From Aureibacillus halotolerans (GTDB lineage: Bacteria; Bacillota; Bacilli; Bacillales; DSM-28697), in NCBI RefSeq assembly GCF_004363045.1, contig NZ_SNYJ01000011.1, positions 62,001 through 126,000 on the forward strand: DNA of 64,000 bases, in the 5' to 3' direction. Made by a program: the position numbers and the translations under genes. The notes beneath the pieces are model-generated. The model made no database searches. It was not told the DNA's origin and worked only from the letters and a program-made list of their open reading frames with translations. Numbering within the stretch: position 1 is the first letter of the stretch; each line of letters opens with the position of its first letter. Below, one piece after another: positions 11,146 through 20,391 of the stretch.

Positions 11146-13410
11146 ATGAAAAAAGGAAGAATTGCCGTGTTTTTTATCGTCGTGGCTCTTCTCGCTGCAT
11201 TGGCAGTAGGGACGATACGACCGATTCTTCAAAACATTAATCTCGGACTTGATTTGCAAGGAGGATTTGAAGTCCTCTATCAGGTCACGCCGAAGGATGA
11301 AGAGCAGACGATCACCGATGAAACGATGGTGGCGACAACGCAGGCTCTCGATCGACGTATTAACGTGCTTGGCGTCAGTGAGCCAAGTATTCAAATCGAA
11401 GGACAGGACCGCATTCGTGTTCAGCTTGCTGGGGTAACGGACCAGGAAAATGCCAGAGAAATTCTGTCCACACAAGGGGAGCTTAGTTTCCGAGATGTGA
11501 ACGACGAGCTGCTTCTTGACGGAACGGACTTGGCAGAGAATGGGGCTTCCCAAACCTTTGACCAGCAAAATCAGCCCGCTGTCGCATTGGAGCTCAAGGA
11601 TGCGGATAAGTTTGCTGAAGCGACGCAGCATATCGTAAATATGGCTCCACAAAACCAGATGGTCATTTGGTTGGATTACGAGGAAGGGGACTCGTTCGAG
11701 GAAGAGTATCAAAAACACCGTGACCCGAATCAAGAATCGAAAATCCTTTCAGTGGCCAATGTAGACCAAGTGTTCCGTCAACCAGAAGTATCAATTACAG
11801 GGAATTTCGAAGTTGAAGAAGCCAAAGAACTAGCAGATCTATTGAACTCTGGTTCATTGCCAGTGGCTTTGGAAGAACTTCATTTAACCTCCGTTGGTGC
11901 GCAATTTGGTCAGGAGGCATTGGAGCAAACCGTGTTTGCGGGTTATGTGGCCATCATTGCCATCTTCTTGTTTATGATTTTTTATTACCGATTGCCAGGC
12001 ATCATCTCCGTAGTCACGTTAAGCTTCTATATTTATTTAATCCTGCTCGTATTCCAACAGCTTAATGCGGTATTAACGTTGCCGGGAATTGCGGCGTTAA
12101 TTCTTGGGGTTGGGATGGCGGTTGATGCGAATATCATTTCAGCCGAACGAATTAAAGACGAAATACAATCAGGCAAATCCATTCGATCCGCATTTCGCGC
12201 AGGAAACCGACGATCGATCGGCACCATTTTTGACGCCAATATTACAACGCTACTTGCAGCGAGCGTCCTGTTTATCTTTGGTACGAGTTCTGTAAAAGGG
12301 TTTGCGACAATGCTCATTATCAGTATTCTCGTTAGCTTTATAACAGCAGTCTACGGGTCACGTTTCTTGCTTAGCCTGTGGGTGAATAGTGGTTTGTTTA
12401 AAAACAAACCAGGCTGGTTTGGGGTTAAACGATCAGACATCGATAATCTTCATGAGGTTGAGGACGAATCAAAGCGACGTTTAAAAGGACCTTATCGCAA
12501 AGTCAATTTTGTAAAGCATCGGAAATTCTTTTTTATTGGAACCGGTGTGCTGCTCCTCGTTGGTTTCATTTCACTCTTTGTGTTCAAGTTTAATTTGGGC
12601 ATAGATTTTGCGAGTGGAACGCGGATTGATCTGATTGCTCAGGAGCCTCTTACCGAGGAGAGTGTCAACAATGAATTCTCTAGCATTGGTCTGGCGGCAC
12701 CAGATGAGCTTCTGATTGACGGGGAAAACAGCAAACGAGCGACCGCAAGTTATGTAGGTGCTCTTAGCGAAGAGGAGTCCCAAATTGTGAAAGCTCATTT
12801 CCAGGAAACCTACGGGACAGATCCTAGCATTAGTACAGTGTCTCCAATTGTTGGTAAGGAGCTTACGAAAAATGCGATTTTCGCGCTCATCATCGCCTCC
12901 ATTGGGATGGTCATCTATGTAGCGATTCGATTCGAGATTTTCTTTGGCCTTGCAGCGATTTTGGCTTTGCTGCACGACGCCTTCTTTATCATTGTTGTGT
13001 TCAGCATCTTCCAGATCGAACTCGACATTAACTTTATTGCAGCCATTCTCACGATTATCGGGTATTCCATTAACGATACGATCGTTACCTTTGACCGAAT
13101 ACGTGAGAACATGGGGTACGAGAAAAAGATCCGGACGAGGGAAGATTTAGAACGAGTGGTTAATCGCAGTCTTGTGCAGACGATGACACGTTCATTGAAT
13201 ACGATTATAACCGTCATTATTGGGGTTCTTGCGTTATTGATCTTTGGGAATGAGTCGATTTCTACTTTCTCAATCGCGCTATTAATCGGTTTGATTGCTG
13301 GGACGTACTCGTCGATTTGCCTCGCTAGCCAACTATGGCTTACTTGGAAAATCAAACAGCTTGAAAAGCAACCTAAAGGTCAGCTTGATCCAAGTCAAAC
13401 CGATGTGTAG
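11146..13410 (+). CDS. secDF: Fused protein-export membrane protein SecDF
   Basis: 754 aa single-chain SecD-SecF, as usual in Bacillus. SecD half: TM1, the D1 motif INLGLDLQGGFEVLYQV, the periplasmic P1 domain, and a five-helix RND block with LILGVGMAVDANIISAERI. SecF half starts near residue 450: FNLGIDFASGTRIDL, then IIGYSINDTIVTFDRIRENM. The conserved aspartates used for proton-coupled pulling of exported proteins are present. Translation starts after AAGGAGGAAC. A complete RND-family export accessory; yajC lies about 6 kb upstream. Confidence 0.96.
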   Translation: MKKGRIAVFFIVVALLAALAVGTIRPILQNINLGLDLQGGFEVLYQVTPKDEEQTITDETMVATTQALDRRINVLGVSEPSIQIEGQDRIRVQLAGVTDQENAREILSTQGELSFRDVNDELLLDGTDLAENGASQTFDQQNQPAVALELKDADKFAEATQHIVNMAPQNQMVIWLDYEEGDSFEEEYQKHRDPNQESKILSVANVDQVFRQPEVSITGNFEVEEAKELADLLNSGSLPVALEELHLTSVGAQFGQEALEQTVFAGYVAIIAIFLFMIFYYRLPGIISVVTLSFYIYLILLVFQQLNAVLTLPGIAALILGVGMAVDANIISAERIKDEIQSGKSIRSAFRAGNRRSIGTIFDANITTLLAASVLFIFGTSSVKGFATMLIISILVSFITAVYGSRFLLSLWVNSGLFKNKPGWFGVKRSDIDNLHEVEDESKRRLKGPYRKVNFVKHRKFFFIGTGVLLLVGFISLFVFKFNLGIDFASGTRIDLIAQEPLTEESVNNEFSSIGLAAPDELLIDGENSKRATASYVGALSEEESQIVKAHFQETYGTDPSISTVSPIVGKELTKNAIFALIIASIGMVIYVAIRFEIFFGLAAILALLHDAFFIIVVFSIFQIELDINFIAAILTIIGYSINDTIVTFDRIRENMGYEKKIRTREDLERVVNRSLVQTMTRSLNTIITVIIGVLALLIFGNESISTFSIALLIGLIAGTYSSICLASQLWLTWKIKQLEKQPKGQLDPSQTDV

Positions 13411-13497
13411 AAAGTGGATATGCCACACATGAATTGTTTGAAAACGGCATTCTAAGGGAAGTCTACCACTAAACTACACGACTAAGAGGTGTTCCCT

Positions 13498-13833
13498 ATG
13501 CGAGGGCAAACAGCAGGCATCCTGGCACTGGTTTTTGTTTGTATTGTGGCCGCTTTTGCTGTCATTAATGTCGATCCAGTGCAAGTCAATTACTTTATTG
13601 GAACGGCAGAGGTTCCTTTAATCCTCGTCATTTTGTTTTCTGCTCTTCTTGGCGGGATTATCGTTGGGTTCTTTTCGCTCGTCCGTTATTATAAAGGACA
13701 GCGTAGCGATAAACGAAACCAGGTGAATGCAAGGGACGAATCCGCGCATGCCCCTGGCAATGAAGAGGCACATTCGTTTACGAAACCTAGTGTTCTGGAG
13801 ACGCCCGAAGAGAATGATACGAAAAACAAATAA
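13498..13833 (+). CDS. LapA/DUF1049 family membrane protein
   Basis: 111 aa with two transmembrane helices (residues 5-23 and about 40-62) flanking NVDPVQVNYFIGTAEVPL, the DUF1049 (LapA) signature, then a hydrophilic tail. LapA-domain proteins are linked to lipopolysaccharide assembly in Gram-negatives; the role in Bacillus is unknown. I use the ATG 6 nt after AGAGGTG; a GTG three codons upstream is inside that site. Confidence 0.82.
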   Translation: MRGQTAGILALVFVCIVAAFAVINVDPVQVNYFIGTAEVPLILVILFSALLGGIIVGFFSLVRYYKGQRSDKRNQVNARDESAHAPGNEEAHSFTKPSVLETPEENDTKNK

Positions 13834-13838
13834 CCTGT

Positions 13839-13867
13839 TTGTCACCCCTTGGCTTTTCCCGTATAAT
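13839..13867 (+). promoter_or_regulatory. Sigma-A promoter of recJ
   Basis: TTGTCA (13839-13844), 17-nt spacer, TATAAT (13862-13867), 22 nt before the recJ ATG. It overlaps the end of the spacer after the LapA-like gene, so recJ-apt can be transcribed independently. Confidence 0.75.
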
Positions 13868-13889
13868 GGGTTAGTCGAGGGGTGTTTTT

Positions 13890-16208
13890 ATGTTGAAATC
13901 GAAAAAACGCTGGCGTATAAACGCATTGGAGCAAGAAGATGAACAACTTGCTTCCTTTGCAAAAGCGTTAAAGGTCTCTCCACTTGTGGCCGCGATTTTA
14001 GTTGATCGTGGCATAAACACAGAGGAGCATGCGAAGGCATTTTTAACGCCTGAAAAGCAGTCCTATCATGACCCATTTCTATTTAACGATATGGCAAAAG
14101 CAGTGACTCGCATTCAACATGCGATTGATGCCAATGAAGCCATTCGGATTTATGGCGATTACGATGCAGATGGTGTGACAAGCACAGCCATTGTTTACAA
14201 AGCATTGACTTTACTAGGTGCATCTGTGGACTTTTACATACCAAACCGTTTTATTGAAGGGTATGGTCCAAACAAAGAGGCGTTTCGTCGTACTGCTGAA
14301 GAAGGCATTTCATTGCTCATTACTGTGGACAATGGCATTAGTGGCGTAGAGGAGATGGCGTATGCTCAGTCCCTTGGAATGGACGTCATTATAACCGACC
14401 ACCATGAAGCAGGAGAGCAGCTTCCCGATACCGTCGCTTTGATTCACCCAGGGATTAAAGGCGAAGCCTATCCATTTGGCGAGCTTGCCGGAGCTGGTGT
14501 GGCGTTAAAGCTAGCTCATGCACTTCTAGGGGAGGTTCCTGATGACCTCGTTGCCCTAGCAGCCATTGGCACTATCGCTGATCTCGTTCCTCTAGCAAAT
14601 GAAAACCGAATCATTGTTGCGAAAGGATTATCGAAGTTACAGCAAACGACGTCTCCTGGGTTAACCGCCTTAACAGACGTATGCGGGTTCTCCATCAGTG
14701 ACATAGATGAGGAAAAAGTGGGTTTTGCCATTGGACCAAGACTGAACGCAGTTGGTCGTCTTGGAGATGCGACACCGGCCGTCTCTCTTTTAATTACAGA
14801 CGCAAAAGAGGATGCACAAGAGCTTGCCTTATCCATTGATCAAAAGAACAAGGAGAGACAGCAGCTTGTCCGTAAAATGACGACTGAAGCAATTGACATG
14901 GTGGAATCACGGGATGAACTGCCAGCTGCACTTGTGTTGCTCAAAGAAGATTGGAACCCAGGAGTCGTCGGCATTGTCGCTTCTAGAATGGTCGATCGCT
15001 TTCACCGTCCGTGTGTCGTTCTTGGTAAAGACGAAGCGACACAAATGGCGAAGGGGTCTGCACGCTCTATCGAAGGGTTTCATTTATTTGATCAATTATC
15101 TAAGCATCGCGATATTTTGCCTCATTTCGGCGGTCATTCGATGGCAGCGGGGATGTCGTTAGAGCTTCACGATGTCGAAGAGCTTGAACATCGACTTGGT
15201 CAGCTGGTTGAAGCGCAGCTTTCTGCAGAAGAGCGACAGCCAGTTCTTCCTGTGCAGATGGAGGCGAAGCTTTCAGATGTCACTTTAGATGTGCTTCAGC
15301 AATTGCAAAAACTGCGACCGTTTGGAAATGGAAATCCGAAGCCACTCTTTTTATTTGATCAGCTTCATATTTTACAAAGCAAGCGAATTGGTTCAGATAA
15401 AAACCATTTAAAGCTAACGCTGGGGTCTGAAGGTAGTCAGTTAGACGCCGTTGGTTTTCAGATGGGAGATTGTGCTGAAGCAATTTCGGCTATTGCAAAG
15501 GTAAGTGCTGTAGGTGAACTGTCCATTAACGAATGGAATGGGCGTCAATCACCGCAGCTCATGCTACAGGATATCGCTGTAAAGCACTGGCAACTATTTG
15601 ATTGGCGTGGACTTGCCATGGAGGCAGTGAAAAAACGATTGCAGACGCTTGGAGGAGCCAAGTTGTTCAGCTTTCAAAACAATACTGAGTTGGTTAAGCA
15701 GCTCGAGTCTTCTGCTGGTCAACAATCATCCACATCCAACACGTGGGTACTGCTTGATGTGCCAGCTTCCTTAGAAGAATTGAGAGACTGGCTTATCACG
15801 CATCAGCCGGACGCATTGTACATTTGGTTCAAACAAGAAAGAGAGCTTTTTGATGCAGTTCCATCTCGAGAACGATTTAAGTGGGTGTATCAAATCGTCT
15901 TAACACATCAACCCGTTCCATTGGAAAAGTTAATTCGTGCAGGAAAAACAAAAGGATTAACAGCTGAGGCAACAACGGTCATTGTTGATGTGTTTGAAGA
16001 GCTTGGGTTGTTCGCTGCAAGCAACGATGTTCTTGAAGTGACAAAGTCTCAAGAAAAAAAGGACATTAATGAATCAGCAAAACTGCAAGCCTATAAAACG
16101 TTGTTAGAAACAGGGGAATGGCTAAGCACGGCTGGTATGGACGAGCTATGGCTGTGGGGAAATGACATTTTAGAAAACAACCAACGGGTTGAGGAGGTCT
16201 CCATATGA
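13890..16208 (+). CDS. recJ: Single-stranded-DNA-specific exonuclease RecJ
   Basis: 772 aa. DHH superfamily 5'-3' ssDNA exonuclease in recombination and mismatch repair. Motifs: [17 protein letters not shown] (about residue 85), ITDHHEAG (DHH), [22 protein letters not shown], and in the DHHA1 part [13 protein letters not shown], all metal or substrate residues retained. The extended C-terminal domain after residue 560 is typical of Firmicutes RecJ. ATG after CGAGGGGTG. Overlaps apt by 4 nt. Confidence 0.96.
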   Translation: MLKSKKRWRINALEQEDEQLASFAKALKVSPLVAAILVDRGINTEEHAKAFLTPEKQSYHDPFLFNDMAKAVTRIQHAIDANEAIRIYGDYDADGVTSTAIVYKALTLLGASVDFYIPNRFIEGYGPNKEAFRRTAEEGISLLITVDNGISGVEEMAYAQSLGMDVIITDHHEAGEQLPDTVALIHPGIKGEAYPFGELAGAGVALKLAHALLGEVPDDLVALAAIGTIADLVPLANENRIIVAKGLSKLQQTTSPGLTALTDVCGFSISDIDEEKVGFAIGPRLNAVGRLGDATPAVSLLITDAKEDAQELALSIDQKNKERQQLVRKMTTEAIDMVESRDELPAALVLLKEDWNPGVVGIVASRMVDRFHRPCVVLGKDEATQMAKGSARSIEGFHLFDQLSKHRDILPHFGGHSMAAGMSLELHDVEELEHRLGQLVEAQLSAEERQPVLPVQMEAKLSDVTLDVLQQLQKLRPFGNGNPKPLFLFDQLHILQSKRIGSDKNHLKLTLGSEGSQLDAVGFQMGDCAEAISAIAKVSAVGELSINEWNGRQSPQLMLQDIAVKHWQLFDWRGLAMEAVKKRLQTLGGAKLFSFQNNTELVKQLESSAGQQSSTSNTWVLLDVPASLEELRDWLITHQPDALYIWFKQERELFDAVPSRERFKWVYQIVLTHQPVPLEKLIRAGKTKGLTAEATTVIVDVFEELGLFAASNDVLEVTKSQEKKDINESAKLQAYKTLLETGEWLSTAGMDELWLWGNDILENNQRVEEVSI

Positions 16209-16720
16209 ATTACAAAGACTTTATAACAGTCGTTGAGGATTACCCGAAAAAAGGGATACGCTTCAAGGATATTACGACATTAATGGATAATGGTGAGGCC
16301 TATCGTCAGGCGACAAATGACATCGTTGCATATGCTGAAAAGCAGGGCGTGGATGTGATTGTAGGTCCAGAGGCACGGGGGTTTATTATTGGCTGTCCAG
16401 TCGCTTACGCTCTTGGCGTTGGCTTTGCTCCAGTAAGAAAAGAAGGCAAGTTGCCAAGAGAAACGATTAAGGTCGAATATGATTTGGAATACGGCACAAG
16501 TGTTTTAACCCTTCATCAAGATGCCATCCGTCCTGGTCAACGTGTGCTGATTACAGACGATCTGTTAGCCACTGGCGGAACAATCAAAGCGACGATTGAA
16601 CTCGTTGAGAAACTTGGGGGAGTTGTCGTCGGACTCGCCTTTCTCATTGAACTTGATTACTTAAACGGTCGAGACAAGCTGGACGGCTATCCAATTATGT
16701 CGCTAATGAACTATCAATAA
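16205..16720 (+). CDS. apt: Adenine phosphoribosyltransferase
   Basis: 171 aa, standard length. Salvages adenine to AMP with PRPP. PRPP-binding motif [14 protein letters not shown] (about residue 118), flexible-loop region PVRKEGKLP, and PEARGFIIG are intact. The start overlaps the recJ stop (ATGA) after GGAGG. The recJ-apt-relA order is the B. subtilis one; a terminator and repeat now separate apt from relA. Confidence 0.97.
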   Translation: MNYKDFITVVEDYPKKGIRFKDITTLMDNGEAYRQATNDIVAYAEKQGVDVIVGPEARGFIIGCPVAYALGVGFAPVRKEGKLPRETIKVEYDLEYGTSVLTLHQDAIRPGQRVLITDDLLATGGTIKATIELVEKLGGVVVGLAFLIELDYLNGRDKLDGYPIMSLMNYQ

Positions 16721-16727
16721 AAATACA

Positions 16728-16787
16728 AAAGTGCTTCTTTAAGTGATCTCGATTCGTCAAGACCACAGCAAAGAAGCACTTTTTTTA
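16728..16787 (+). terminator. Terminator after apt
   Basis: AAAGTGCTTCTTT pairs perfectly with AAAGAAGCACTTT around a loop of about 30 nt and is followed by T7. Confidence 0.85.
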
Positions 16788-16828
16788 TGTGTTGAATGGA
16801 TATCGAGACAGAGACAAATAAAAAACAA

Positions 16829-17089
16829 ATTAAGCAGAAACAAACATCAGCGTAGTCAAAATACGTAGACTCCAGCGGCAAAGCAAACACGACGAAGTCA
16901 TTTTGAGTCGATGTTGCACTTGTACCCTTTAGGGTGGAACAGCGCGAGCTGAAGATCCCGGAGGAAAGCAAGATTCCAAGGAAGCTGAAGCCGTGCCAGG
17001 CGGCAAAGAAATCACGACGAGGTCTTAACGAGTCGATGATGCACTTGTACCCTTTAGGGTGAAAGCGAAGTATTTTGACGAAGCGATCG
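16829..17089 (+). repeat. Dispersed intergenic repeat, copy B
   Basis: Plus-oriented copy lying between the apt terminator and the relA promoter. Left motif GCGTAGTCAAAATACGTAG (16850-16868) and right motif CGAAGTATTTTGACGAAGC (17066-17084) are inverted relative to each other, 15 of 19 matching. Between them are two hairpin modules (16886-16935 and 17005-17062, each ending ACCCTTTAGGGTG) separated by the AGCGCGAGCTGAAGATCC ... GAAGCTGAAGCCGTGCC segment. Similarity to other copies extends further left through CGAGACAGAGACAAATAAA at about 16804. No coding potential. Confidence 0.85.
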
Positions 17090-17248
17090 TGTTTTCTTTA
17101 AACCTGAAGGGCACAAGTGTAAATTGTTTTTTTACGGAAGTTGCAACAAATAAATCATTATTCTAAGAACGTATATTCTGTTTTCGACAAATGAATCACG
17201 AAATTGTCTCGGTTTTTTGACGTCATTCGACAACTTCTTGTAATTCTC

Positions 17249-17277
17249 TTTACATCGCGCGAATTATTCACCATAAT
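17249..17277 (+). promoter_or_regulatory. Candidate sigma-A promoter of relA
   Basis: TTTACA, 17-nt spacer, CATAAT, about 50 nt before the relA ATG. One mismatch from consensus in each hexamer. Confidence 0.5.
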
Positions 17278-17328
17278 AAAGGTTATATATTAAATTTTAG
17301 AGCATGCCTCAAAAACGCAGGTGATGGA

Positions 17329-19542
17329 ATGGCTGGCAATCAAATTCTCTCTTCTGAAAAAGTAATTCAGATGGCTGGAGAGTATATGGAAAAAGACGAA
17401 AAGGATATGGTTGAGAGGGCTTATTTGTTTGCGAAGCAAGCCCATCAGGACCAATATCGGAAATCCGGTGAACCGTACATTATTCATCCCGTGCAGGTGG
17501 CCGGTATTTTGGTTGAATTAAAAATGGATCCCGAAACGATTGCTGCTGGCTTCCTTCATGATGTGGTTGAAGATACAGACATCACAAAAAATGATTTAGC
17601 CGAAGCGTTCAATGATGAAGTGGCTATGCTCGTCGACGGCGTGACCAAGCTGAAACAAATAAAATATGAGTCAAAAGCGGAAGAGCAGGCAGAAAATCAC
17701 CGGAAAATGTTTGTCGCCATGGCGCGTGACATGCGCGTGATTCTGATCAAACTGGCTGACCGTTTGCATAATATGCGTACGTTAAAGCATATGCCGCCAG
17801 AAAAGCAACGCAAAACCTCGAAGGAAACGTTGGAGATTTTTGCTCCGTTAGCTCATCGGCTAGGGATTTCGACGATAAAGTGGGAGCTAGAGGACACAGC
17901 GCTTCGTTATTTGAATCCACAACAATATTATCGAATTGTAAACTTGATGAAGCAAAAACGGGCTGAACGGGAGAAATATATTCAAGAAGTCATGGTTGAA
18001 ATTGAAAATCAGGTGAATGACATCTATGTGACGGCAGACATTTCAGGTCGCCCGAAGCATATTTACTCGATTTACAAGAAGATGACGGTTCAGAACAAGC
18101 AGTTTAATGAAATTTATGATTTGCTTGCTGTGCGAGTCATCGTTGATTCCATTAAAGACTGCTATGCTGTGCTCGGCATTATTCATACGTGCTGGAAGCC
18201 GATGCCAGGGCGCTTTAAAGACTATGTAGCGATGCCTAAGGCCAACATGTATCAATCTTTGCACACGACAGTCATCGGTCCAACAGGAGATCCTCTTGAA
18301 GTGCAAATCCGTACGTCTGAGATGCACAAAATCGCTGAATACGGGATTGCTGCGCATTGGGCGTATAAAGAAGGCAATATCGAAGCACCAAATGAAACCT
18401 TTGAGAAAAAGCTGACATGGTTCAGGGAAATCCTTGAATGGCAAAACGAAACTTCAGATGCAGAGGAATTTGTCGAATCTTTAAAAATGGACTTGTTCTC
18501 TGATATGGTCTTCGTCTTTACGCCTAAAGGAGATGTGTACGAGCTTCCCAGAGGTTCGGTACCACTTGACTTTGCCTATCGTGTGCATACAGAAATCGGC
18601 AACAAAACGATTGGTGCTAAGGTGAACGGGAAGATGGTCACCCTCGACCATAAACTGAAAACCGGCGATATTATTGAAATCATGACGTCAAAGCATTCCT
18701 ACGGGCCAAGCCAGGATTGGCTCAAGATTACGCAAACGTCGAAGGCGAAAAATAAGATTCGTCAATTTTTCAAAAAGCAACGTCGAGAAGAAAATGTTAC
18801 AAAAGGCAAGGAAGCTGTTGAAAAAGAAATTCGTGGACATGATTTAGAACCGAAAAAAGTACTTACCGTTGAGAACATCCAACGAGTTCTTGATAAATTT
18901 ACGTTTGCGAATGAAGAGGATATGTACGCAGCTGTCGGGTATAACGGGATTACCGCCGCACAAATTGCGACCCGGTTGACTGAAAAGATTCGCCAAAAGC
19001 AAGAAATGGAGACAAAGCAACACCTCGAAGAAGCTGTGGCGAATACGAATATTAACTCTTCTTCCTCAACACCCGAACCGAGGCGCAAGAAGGATTCTGG
19101 CGTGACGGTAAAGGGTGTCGACAATTTGCTCGTGCGTTTATCAAAATGCTGTAACCCGGTGCCAGGGGACAACATTGTCGGTTACATTACAAAAGGGCGC
19201 GGGGTTTCTGTTCACCGCTCGGATTGCCCGAATGTCACTGCGGATGATATGCAGGACAGACTTTTAGAAGTCGAATGGGAAATGGAACCGGATGAAAACA
19301 AGCATTACAATGTTGATATAGAAATAACAGGATATGATCGTCGTGGACTGTTAAATGAAGTATTGCAGGCTGTGAATGAAGCGCGAACCAATATTTCACA
19401 GGTGTCAGGAAGGACCGATCGCAACAAAATGGCGGTCATTCACATGACGTTGTCTATTCATCATGTCGGTCACCTGCAAAAGGTTGCTGAGCGTATTAAA
19501 CAAATTCCAGATGTGTATTCTGTACGACGTGTGTTGCAATAA
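17329..19542 (+). CDS. relA: Bifunctional (p)ppGpp synthetase/hydrolase RelA (Rel)
   Basis: 737 aa, full RSH protein controlling the stringent response. Hydrolase HD domain (HPVQVAGIL, FLHDVVEDTD, near residues 50-85), synthetase domain with YQSLHTTVIG (about 305), TGS domain (VFVFTPKGDVYELPRGSVPLDFAYR without its final residues begins at about 395), a Cys-containing zinc-finger-like segment CCNPVPGDNIVGYI, and a C-terminal ACT domain (DRRGLLNEVLQAVNEARTNI). HD residues appear intact, so hydrolysis is expected as well as synthesis. ATG after GCAGGTGATGG; dtd follows 20 nt downstream. Confidence 0.96.
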   Translation: MAGNQILSSEKVIQMAGEYMEKDEKDMVERAYLFAKQAHQDQYRKSGEPYIIHPVQVAGILVELKMDPETIAAGFLHDVVEDTDITKNDLAEAFNDEVAMLVDGVTKLKQIKYESKAEEQAENHRKMFVAMARDMRVILIKLADRLHNMRTLKHMPPEKQRKTSKETLEIFAPLAHRLGISTIKWELEDTALRYLNPQQYYRIVNLMKQKRAEREKYIQEVMVEIENQVNDIYVTADISGRPKHIYSIYKKMTVQNKQFNEIYDLLAVRVIVDSIKDCYAVLGIIHTCWKPMPGRFKDYVAMPKANMYQSLHTTVIGPTGDPLEVQIRTSEMHKIAEYGIAAHWAYKEGNIEAPNETFEKKLTWFREILEWQNETSDAEEFVESLKMDLFSDMVFVFTPKGDVYELPRGSVPLDFAYRVHTEIGNKTIGAKVNGKMVTLDHKLKTGDIIEIMTSKHSYGPSQDWLKITQTSKAKNKIRQFFKKQRREENVTKGKEAVEKEIRGHDLEPKKVLTVENIQRVLDKFTFANEEDMYAAVGYNGITAAQIATRLTEKIRQKQEMETKQHLEEAVANTNINSSSSTPEPRRKKDSGVTVKGVDNLLVRLSKCCNPVPGDNIVGYITKGRGVSVHRSDCPNVTADDMQDRLLEVEWEMEPDENKHYNVDIEITGYDRRGLLNEVLQAVNEARTNISQVSGRTDRNKMAVIHMTLSIHHVGHLQKVAERIKQIPDVYSVRRVLQ

Positions 19543-19562
19543 TAGAAGGGAAGCGAGAGGGT

Positions 19563-20000
19563 TTGAAAATACTTCTTCAGAGAGTATCTAATGCCTCTGT
19601 GACGGTGAAAGAAGAGGTTGTTGGCAAAATTGAGCAAGGGTTTGTTGCTCTTGTAGGCGTTACCCATGAAGATACTCTGGCGACGGCAGAAAAACTTGCC
19701 GACAAAGTCGTTGGATTACGTGTGTTCGGAGATGAAGAGGGGAAAATGAACCTTAGCATCAAAGAGGTTGAAGGTCGTGTGCTATCGGTTTCTCAATTTA
19801 CTCTTTACGGCAATACCGATAAAGGGCGCCGTCCACATTTTAGTGCCGCAGCAAAGCCAGAGCAGGCAAAAGAGGTTTATGACAATTTTAACGCAGCCCT
19901 TACCCGTCTTGGTGTTCATATAGAAACGGGTCGATTCGGTGAACATATGGACATCCAATTAACGAACGATGGGCCGGTCACGTTTCTTCTCGAAAAATAG
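19563..20000 (+). CDS. dtd: D-aminoacyl-tRNA deacylase
   Basis: 145 aa. Hydrolyses D-aminoacyl-tRNAs and mischarged glycyl-tRNA. Active-site motifs SQFTLYG (about residue 78) and the cross-subunit Gly-cisPro motif NDGPVTFLLE at the C-terminus are present. Start is TTG, 3 nt after GCGAGAGG and with AAGGGAAG further up; no ATG fits the family N-terminus MKILLQRVSNASV. Cotranscribed with relA, as in B. subtilis. Confidence 0.95.
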   Translation: MKILLQRVSNASVTVKEEVVGKIEQGFVALVGVTHEDTLATAEKLADKVVGLRVFGDEEGKMNLSIKEVEGRVLSVSQFTLYGNTDKGRRPHFSAAAKPEQAKEVYDNFNAALTRLGVHIETGRFGEHMDIQLTNDGPVTFLLEK

Positions 20001-20005
20001 TCTTT

Positions 20006-20048
20006 CAAAGCTGTTCTCACGTCATTGGCGTAAGGAACGGCTTTTTTT
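20006..20048 (+). terminator. Terminator of the relA-dtd unit
   Basis: GCTGTTC (20010-20016) pairs with GAACGGC (20035-20041), followed by T7. Confidence 0.75.
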
Positions 20049-20110
20049 GGTAAATCACATTGACCTGGTATAGGTGCGTTCCAAGTGCAAACATAGGGAA
20101 AATGGCAAGC

Positions 20111-20295
20111 CGAAGTGAAAACAACTGCTTCGATAGGCTTAAAGTACGCGGATACAGCTCTAAACTGTTCGAATGAGGTCAGAAAGTGCTCGGATAATGT
20201 CCCAATCTGCGCGGATACGGTCAGAACATGCTCGGGTAATGTCCCAATCTGCGCGGATACTGGTGCAAACTGCTTGGATAAGCACCAATTGATCT
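20111..20295. repeat. 21-bp tandem repeat array
   Basis: Seven exact-length 21-bp units run from 20149 to 20295, most beginning CGGATA; units 3 and 5 (CGGATAATGTCCCAATCTGCG and CGGGTAATGTCCCAATCTGCG) differ at one base. One or two shorter degenerate units precede them from 20111. On the plus strand the array reads as 7-residue repeats such as CSDNVPI-CADTVRT inside a 60-codon frame, but there is no ribosome site or coding context, so I treat it as a non-coding minisatellite between two convergent genes. Confidence 0.85.
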
Positions 20296-20335
20296 GAAGT
20301 ACGTGAGAGATCGCGTATCTGAAAGATGATCGCAT

Positions 20336-20385
20336 AAAAAAACTGTCCACCGCTCATTATGTCTGAGGGTAGGACAGTTTTTGTG
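20336..20385 (-). terminator. Terminator of the amidase gene (probably bidirectional)
   Basis: AAAACTGTCC pairs with GGACAGTTTT; A-rich on the left (T5 on the minus strand) and T5 on the right, directly after the amidase stop codon. Confidence 0.75.
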
Positions 20386-20391
20386 TTCCTT

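Noticed and set aside
20115-20297. Cys-rich heptad-repeat peptide encoded by the 21-bp array
   Set aside because: No Shine-Dalgarno, placed between convergent genes, and the reading frame is an automatic result of the 21-bp period.
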